DNA of 11,584 nucleotides from Marisimplicoccus sp038110465 (lineage in GTDB: Bacteria > Bacteroidota > Bacteroidia > Flavobacteriales > Flavobacteriaceae), in NCBI GenBank assembly GCA_038110465.1, contig JAYNJU010000017.1:1-11584 (forward strand), written 5' to 3'. Position numbers and translations under genes: made by a program. Shown one piece after another: positions 7,456-11,584 of the stretch (positions are counted from its first letter, which is position 1; each line of letters begins with the position of its first letter). The notes under the pieces were generated by a model. The model was not told where the DNA came from. It did not search any database and saw only the letters and a program-made list of their open reading frames with translations.

Positions 7456-7457
7456 TT
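7426..7457. terminator. Strong hairpin with T tract, probable intrinsic terminator
   Basis: AATAAAGCCCAT (7426-7437) pairs perfectly with ATGGGCTTTATT (7442-7453) around a four-base loop, a 12-bp stem with a GC core. Read on the plus strand it runs into a T tract (7452-7457). Read on the minus strand it begins about two bases after the DUF2490 stop once the gap duplication is collapsed, with only a TTTATT tail. The placement says it ends the DUF4956-DUF2490 transcript. The T tract says it works best in the opposite direction, so it may be bidirectional. Confidence 0.7.
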
Positions 7458-7662
7458 ATATATCTTTTGAAAAACTATATTTCAAAGAGATCACATGCCA
7501 ATTAGAANNNNNNNNNNNNNNNNNNNNNNNNNNNNNNNNNNNNNNNNNNNNNNNNNNNNNNNNNNNNNNNNNNNNNNNNNNNNNNNNNNNNNNNNNNNNN
7601 NNNNNNNTTTTTATATATCTTTTGAAAAACTATATTTCAAAGAGATCACATGCCAATTAGAA
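7453..7662. other. Second assembly gap of 100 N with 55-nt identical flanks
   Basis: Positions 7453-7507 and 7608-7662 are identical over 55 nt and flank exactly 100 Ns (7508-7607). The duplicated segment encodes the last residues and stop codon of the DUF2490 protein, so only one copy is real. Overlap length and N count equal those of the first gap, which points to a k-mer-sized contig overlap padded by a scaffolder. Confidence 0.95.
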
Positions 7663-8273
7663 GTTGAACCTAAATCAATTTTAGATTTTTGAAAAAAATA
7701 TCTAAGCGTAATAGATTTTAATTCATCAAAATTTAATTTGCTTGCAATTCCATATCTAAAGGATTGTTCATTAGAACCTTCTAAATCCTTTAAATACTCA
7801 AAGTATATTTTTGGATTATTTGACCAATCTTTAATTTTATACTCTAATGTAGGCCTGAACCTTAATCTTTTTTTAAATCTATTATCTCTTTCTAGAGAAA
7901 AACGATTTTGGTATGCAGCCCTAAACTCAATGTTAAATGGCTTTAGTTTTATTTTCTTTTCAACTCCAATTCTATATCTGAATAAATTTTCAAAACCCTG
8001 AATACCACCTTTATTATCATTTTTAATATAATACCTGAATTGAGTTGAAAATGTGATATTATTTTTAGTCTCTAAACTTAAGTCAGCCTCAGTAATATAT
8101 GAATCTACAGAATTTAGATCATCTTTTAATCTAAAGTGTTGACTTAAATCAATATTGAAATCATTATTGATTTTCATATCATATTCAACTGCTGACCAAC
8201 TTTTAAAATCAGTTTCTTGAGCAATGATTATGGGGGATATGAAAAGTAATATATAATTAAAAAATTTCTTCAT
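7611..8273 (-). CDS. DUF2490 family outer-membrane beta-barrel protein
   Basis: This 220-residue protein has a Sec signal peptide (MKK start, hydrophobic run to about residue 18, Ala-Gln at the likely cleavage site). The mature part is made of alternating amphipathic beta-strands. It resembles the DUF2490 family: an early W-S-x-x-E-Y segment, repeated Arg/Phe/Tyr-rich strands such as FRYRIGVEKK and LRFRPTLEYKI, and a final strand ending the chain (VISLKYSF). Family members are predicted outer-membrane barrels of about 12 strands with no assigned function. The start at 8273 lies one base after the stop of the DUF4956 membrane protein, so the two are surely co-expressed. The gene is complete in the right-hand contig; its last codons and stop are duplicated on the far side of the N gap. 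Pairing with DUF4956 suggests a shared envelope function, which is inference only. Confidence 0.85.
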   Translation of the reverse strand: MKKFFNYILLFISPIIIAQETDFKSWSAVEYDMKINNDFNIDLSQHFRLKDDLNSVDSYITEADLSLETKNNITFSTQFRYYIKNDNKGGIQGFENLFRYRIGVEKKIKLKPFNIEFRAAYQNRFSLERDNRFKKRLRFRPTLEYKIKDWSNNPKIYFEYLKDLEGSNEQSFRYGIASKLNFDELKSITLRYFFQKSKIDLGSTSNWHVISLKYSFSKDI

Positions 8274-8274
8274 A

Positions 8275-8883
8275 TTAGTAAAATAAATGTATCACTACTT
8301 TATTTAAATTCTTATCAATTTTAATAATCTTATAATCTTGAATTTTAATATTAAAATTATCTTCCTGAATTTTTATTTCATTTTTAATTAGATCATTTAG
8401 GTCACTTGATTGATAATTTATTTCTAGAACTATTCTTTTTCTTAAAGACTCTTCGAGAGGATGTATATTATTCCTAAATGAATACTTTATGAGGAAGAGT
8501 TCACCTAAGTAGATAAATGCAAGTACAATAAAGTTTATTAATGTAAGCTGCATCAGATTAAGAAACTCATCAGACAAAGCATTTATTACTGCCATTCCAA
8601 TTGTTATAAAAAGATATGTCATTTCTTCTGTCTGTAGAGGTTCAGTCCTATATCTTATTATACCAAATATTGCAAATAACCCAAGAGCCATTCCAAGATT
8701 TAAATCAAAATTCTTTAAAGTATAACATAGAAAAAAAACAATAAGACTAATCAATAGAAAAGTAAAGGAGTATCTCTTTAGAGATAAATGTTTTCCAATA
8801 ATTATTATCATTAATATTATAAATAAAATATTAACTGAAAATCTGGAGAATGCAGATACTATATCAAAGTCTATCATATTCAT
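8275..8883 (-). CDS. DUF4956 family inner-membrane protein
   Basis: This 202-residue protein has about five predicted membrane helices (roughly 14-30, 38-56, 62-77, 88-104 and 111-131), followed by a soluble, charged C-terminal domain of about 70 residues. The conserved DUF4956 core is recognisable as GLFAIFGIIRYRTEPL followed by TEEMTYLF (68-91). In other bacteria this family is often encoded near VTC-type polyphosphate polymerase domain or CotH proteins, which hints at a link to polyphosphate or envelope metabolism; no such gene is in this window. The stop is followed after one base by the DUF2490 start, showing translational coupling. The ATG at 8883 is used here; an ATG two codons later would also work. 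It diverges from the DUF5916 gene across an 84-nt spacer. Confidence 0.88.
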   Translation of the reverse strand: MNMIDFDIVSAFSRFSVNILFIILMIIIIGKHLSLKRYSFTFLLISLIVFFLCYTLKNFDLNLGMALGLFAIFGIIRYRTEPLQTEEMTYLFITIGMAVINALSDEFLNLMQLTLINFIVLAFIYLGELFLIKYSFRNNIHPLEESLRKRIVLEINYQSSDLNDLIKNEIKIQEDNFNIKIQDYKIIKIDKNLNKVVIHLFY

Positions 8884-8967
8884 CTATAATTAATATTCTT
8901 AAATTAGCATTATCATTCCACAAATAAAAATGAATCAACTTTTAAATAAAAATAAGGTCTAAATAAG
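8884..8967. promoter_or_regulatory. Divergent promoter spacer
   Basis: The DUF4956 gene leaves to the left and the DUF5916 gene to the right from this 84-nt AT-rich spacer, so both promoters are expected here or just beyond. I could not pick out a clean Bacteroidota -33/-7 pair on either strand. An AAGG lies about 13 nt before the ATG at 8968, too far to be a good ribosome binding site. Confidence 0.4.
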
Positions 8968-11163
8968 ATGCGAAATATTATCACAATTACAATTTTATTA
9001 TTTGCCTCTTTTGGATTTTCTCAAGTTAAAACAATTAAGGCAAAATTCATTGAAACAGATTTAGCTATTGACGGAAATTTGGATGAATCTCAATGGAGCT
9101 TAGCTGAGGAAAGTGGAGATTTTTATCAATTTTTTCCTACAGATTCACTCCCAGCAAATCAGCCAACTACATTTAAAATTTTATACTCAGAAGACTATAT
9201 CTATTTTGGTGTAACTGCCTATGCTAGGGATAATGATTTTGTTGTTTCATCATTAAAAAGAGATTTTGGAGGCACTTCTAATGATAATATTTCAATTATC
9301 CTTGACACTTTTAATGATGAGTCCAATGGATATTTTTTTGGAATTACACCCTATGGAGTAAAAAGAGATGGTTTAATTTCTGAGGGTGGTGGAACTAGAA
9401 CAGGCTTTAACATAAATTGGGATGGTAAATGGGACGCAGATGCTAAAATCTTCGATAACTACTACACAGTAGAAGCTAGAATTCCATTCAATACACTAAA
9501 ATTTATTGAAGGTCAAACTAAATGGAGGTTTAGACCATATAGATGGAATATCCAAGATAATGAACAGAGCACATGGGTAAGAGTTCCTCAAAACTTGTTA
9601 TTAGCAACTTTAGCATTTATGGGTGAGATAGAGTTTGAAAAACCCTTAGGTAAATCAAAGAAAAAAACATCATTCATACCCTATATAAATACATCAGCTG
9701 ATAAAGACTATATCACAGATAATGCAAATCAATTTTTTAAAAGTGGTTTTGATTCAAAAATTTCAATAGGAAATAGTTTAAATCTTGATTTAACATTTAA
9801 TCCAGATTTTTCAAATGTTGAAGTAGATGATATAATCACAAACATTACAAGGTTTGAATTAAGACTTCCTGAGAAAAGGCAATTTTTTCTAGATAACAGT
9901 GATCTTTTTGAAAACTTTGGAAACACCTTTAACGAAGCAAAGCCTTTTTTCTCCAGAAGAATTGGTCTAGCTAATGATAAATTAGGTAATCTAATTCAAA
10001 ATGATATTAATTATGGTTTAAGACTAAGTGGAAAACTTGATGAAAACTGGAGAATTGGTCTTATGAATATTCAAACAGCTGAAGATAAAGAGAATGAAAT
10101 TGCTTCAAATAATAATTCTATGATTGCTTTTCAAAGAAAGGTTGGGGAAAGGTCTAATATTAGTGCTTTTCTAGTCAATAGAGAAACTATAAATAACCCA
10201 AGTTATTTAGGTGAAGAAGATAAGTACAATAGAGTTTTAGGTTTTGACTACAATCACATATCATCTGATGATGTTACTAGAGGAAGGTTTTACATGCATA
10301 AATCATATCAACCTTTTGATACTAAAGGAAATCTTTCAATGCAAGGAACTGTTACTTATCAACCTAAAGGATGGTTCATAATTCAAGACTTTGTTTATGT
10401 TGATAAAGACTTTAAAGCAGATTTGGGGTTTGTTCCAAGAAAAGATTTCTTTAAATGGGGGACTGGTATTGGTAAATTTATTTATCCAAAAACAGGGTCA
10501 TTTAATTCTCATGAATTTAGACTTCTAACTATTAATTATTGGAAAGCGCAAGGAGATAAATTAAGAACAGACTATATGAATTCTTTAAGGTGGGAAGGTA
10601 TTTTTAAAAATGAATCTAGATTAGAAGCTTCAACATTAAAGAACTATATATATCTTCAGTATCCATTTGATCCTACAAGAACATCAGGCAGTACTCCTCT
10701 TCCAAGTAAAATTGGATATACATTTAATCAATTTTCAGCAAGATTTACCTCAGGAAATACAAATTTATTTACTTATAGTTTAGGTACTACATTTGGTGAA
10801 TTCTTTAATGGTAAAATTACATCATTAAGGTCTCAAATTAATTATAGATTTCAACCCTACACTAATATAAGTCTACTTTTTGATTATAATAAAATTAAAC
10901 TTCCTGAACCTTATTCATCAGCTGATATATTTTTAGCAACTGCTAGAACTGAAATTACATTTAATAAATCTTTATTCTGGAATACCCTAATTCAATTTTC
11001 TAATCAAGGAGATAATCTAGGTATTAACTCAAGATTACAATGGAGATTTTCTCCCCTTTCAGATGTATATCTAGTATATAATGACAATTATTTCACAACA
11101 GAGAGTATAACACCTAGATATAGGTCTATAAATCTAAAAGTAACTTATTGGTTAGATCTTTAA
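8968..11163 (+). CDS. DUF5916 protein with N-terminal CBM9-like domain (outer-membrane barrel)
   Basis: This 731-residue exported protein has a Sec signal peptide ending near FGFSQ (residue 19). Residues about 30-220 form a beta-sandwich like carbohydrate-binding family 9, with typical landmarks IDGNLDESQW (34-43), ILYSEDYIYFGV (71-82), FGITPYGVKRDG (124-135), NWDGKWDADAKI (150-161) and VEARIPFNTLKF (168-179). The rest matches DUF5916: a PEKRQFF segment early on, then many amphipathic strands ending in an aromatic-bearing terminal strand (VTYWLDL), as in outer-membrane barrels. Such proteins are widespread in Bacteroidota and other marine bacteria. Their function is not established, and CBM9-like here does not prove carbohydrate binding. 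No SusC/SusD pair or glycoside hydrolase is nearby, so I would not call this a polysaccharide utilisation locus. The stop codon overlaps the start of the next gene by one base. Confidence 0.9.
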   Translation: MRNIITITILLFASFGFSQVKTIKAKFIETDLAIDGNLDESQWSLAEESGDFYQFFPTDSLPANQPTTFKILYSEDYIYFGVTAYARDNDFVVSSLKRDFGGTSNDNISIILDTFNDESNGYFFGITPYGVKRDGLISEGGGTRTGFNINWDGKWDADAKIFDNYYTVEARIPFNTLKFIEGQTKWRFRPYRWNIQDNEQSTWVRVPQNLLLATLAFMGEIEFEKPLGKSKKKTSFIPYINTSADKDYITDNANQFFKSGFDSKISIGNSLNLDLTFNPDFSNVEVDDIITNITRFELRLPEKRQFFLDNSDLFENFGNTFNEAKPFFSRRIGLANDKLGNLIQNDINYGLRLSGKLDENWRIGLMNIQTAEDKENEIASNNNSMIAFQRKVGERSNISAFLVNRETINNPSYLGEEDKYNRVLGFDYNHISSDDVTRGRFYMHKSYQPFDTKGNLSMQGTVTYQPKGWFIIQDFVYVDKDFKADLGFVPRKDFFKWGTGIGKFIYPKTGSFNSHEFRLLTINYWKAQGDKLRTDYMNSLRWEGIFKNESRLEASTLKNYIYLQYPFDPTRTSGSTPLPSKIGYTFNQFSARFTSGNTNLFTYSLGTTFGEFFNGKITSLRSQINYRFQPYTNISLLFDYNKIKLPEPYSSADIFLATARTEITFNKSLFWNTLIQFSNQGDNLGINSRLQWRFSPLSDVYLVYNDNYFTTESITPRYRSINLKVTYWLDL

Positions 11164-11399
11164 TGAATTTACTTAACTATATAATAAAACAAAAAATATA
11201 CATATTTATCCCATTATGGATCTTTGGATTTTTTGTTTTATTCTCTTTTGATTTATTTGTTGAGGGTTTTGTTTTTGAATGGTTAAGTTGGAATGGTACT
11301 AGAAAAAATGATTGGTTTTTTGTACTATGGTGGGGATTCAATTTTCTTTGGTTTTCTTTTGGAGTAATTAATATATACTTTAAGCTAAAAAAGAATTAA
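11163..11399 (+). CDS. Small aromatic-rich membrane protein, unknown function
   Basis: This 78-residue protein has two clear hydrophobic helices (about 11-33 and 53-73), joined by a loop with Asn, Gly, Arg and Lys, and it ends in Lys-Lys-Asn. It is unusually rich in Phe and Trp, with several WF and FW pairs. I do not recognise a family. The ATG at 11163 overlaps the DUF5916 stop as TAATG, typical of translational coupling; an in-frame TTG at 11148 inside the upstream gene is a less likely start. It ends only 7 nt from the stop of the convergent gene to its right. The coupling suggests it works with, or at least is made with, the DUF5916 barrel, but no function is known. Confidence 0.75.
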   Translation: MNLLNYIIKQKIYIFIPLWIFGFFVLFSFDLFVEGFVFEWLSWNGTRKNDWFFVLWWGFNFLWFSFGVINIYFKLKKN

Positions 11400-11406
11400 T
11401 ATTAAT

Positions 11407-11584
11407 CTACCTTTCAATTATTTCTCCTGAAAAATTTATTTTTTTTTCAAAAGGGTTTAGATAATAGTCTAGTACTACCGCAAGCTCTCCTCTCTTAATA
11501 TCCCTTGAAGTATCATAATTTTCTAATCCTAGTTCTTTCCAGTCCTTTAAAAAGTCTATGGGGTTATTTTCTATATTTTGAATC
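11407..11584 (-). CDS. C-terminal fragment of a gene running off the right edge
   Basis: An open minus-strand frame enters at the window's right end and stops with TAG at 11407-11409, giving the last 58 residues of a protein. Its features are DFLKDWKELGL, then KRGELAVVLDYYLNPFEKK, and a short tail ending in GEIIER. The ELAVLLDYYLNPF-type ending resembles the C terminus of the FAD-dependent oxidoreductases, often annotated xanthan lyase, that are common in Bacteroidota. That assignment is from memory of the family tail and is weak without the rest of the protein. It is convergent with the small membrane protein, with a 7-nt gap between stops. The remainder lies outside the window. Confidence 0.6.
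   Translation of the reverse strand, partial: IQNIENNPIDFLKDWKELGLENYDTSRDIKRGELAVVLDYYLNPFEKKINFSGEIIER

Noticed and set aside
7442..7692. Two plus-strand frames passing through the N run
   Set aside because: They are made of Ns and the antisense of the DUF2490 gene end; no protein-like content.
7738..8001. 87-codon plus-strand frame opposite the DUF2490 gene
   Set aside because: It is a shadow of the minus-strand coding sequence, with no recognisable motif or start context.
8968..11163. Polysaccharide utilisation locus suggested by the CBM9-like domain
   Set aside because: No SusC, SusD, glycoside hydrolase or sulfatase is present, and DUF5916 proteins commonly carry this domain without such neighbours.

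Overview
The window looks like a scaffolded metagenomic or draft contig from an AT-rich member of the Bacteroidota, most likely a marine flavobacterium. This rests on gene content (DUF5916, DUF2490 and DUF4956 proteins, a DUF885 lipoprotein, the compact arginine decarboxylase typical of Bacteroidota), very low GC, and nearly absent Shine-Dalgarno sequences. The species cannot be named from the sequence. Two runs of exactly 100 N are each flanked by the same 55-nt sequence on both sides. These are almost certainly assembly joins between contigs that already overlapped, not missing DNA or biological repeats.

Region 1 (15-3232, minus strand) is a tightly overlapping polyamine operon: arginine decarboxylase, then an agmatinase-type ureohydrolase, then a deoxyhypusine-synthase-family enzyme. 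Together they would turn arginine into agmatine, then putrescine, then probably a larger polyamine. sym-Homospermidine is the best guess, because bacteria lack the eIF5A substrate of true deoxyhypusine synthase and flavobacteria are known for homospermidine. Upstream of this operon (about 3250-3438) is a non-coding stretch whose ends and interior pair extensively. It could be a structured RNA of about 190 nt (6S-like in size) on the plus strand, or a structured leader of the decarboxylase mRNA on the minus strand.

Region 2 (3529-7200, minus strand) holds a DUF885 zinc-peptidase-like lipoprotein, a SpoU/TrmH-family RNA methyltransferase, two small proteins of unknown function and a LOG-family phosphoribohydrolase. 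The DUF885 gene is split by the first gap. Removing the duplicated 55 nt and the Ns restores one open frame of 571 codons.

Region 3 (7201-8883) starts with an AT-rich non-coding stretch ending in a strong hairpin. The second gap follows, then a two-gene minus-strand unit: a DUF4956 inner-membrane protein and a DUF2490 outer-membrane beta-barrel, with one base between stop and start.

Region 4 (8968-11584) is transcribed divergently. It holds a large DUF5916 protein with an N-terminal CBM9-like domain and a C-terminal barrel, and a 78-residue aromatic-rich membrane protein that overlaps it by one base. A convergent gene of which only the C-terminal end is present runs off the right edge.
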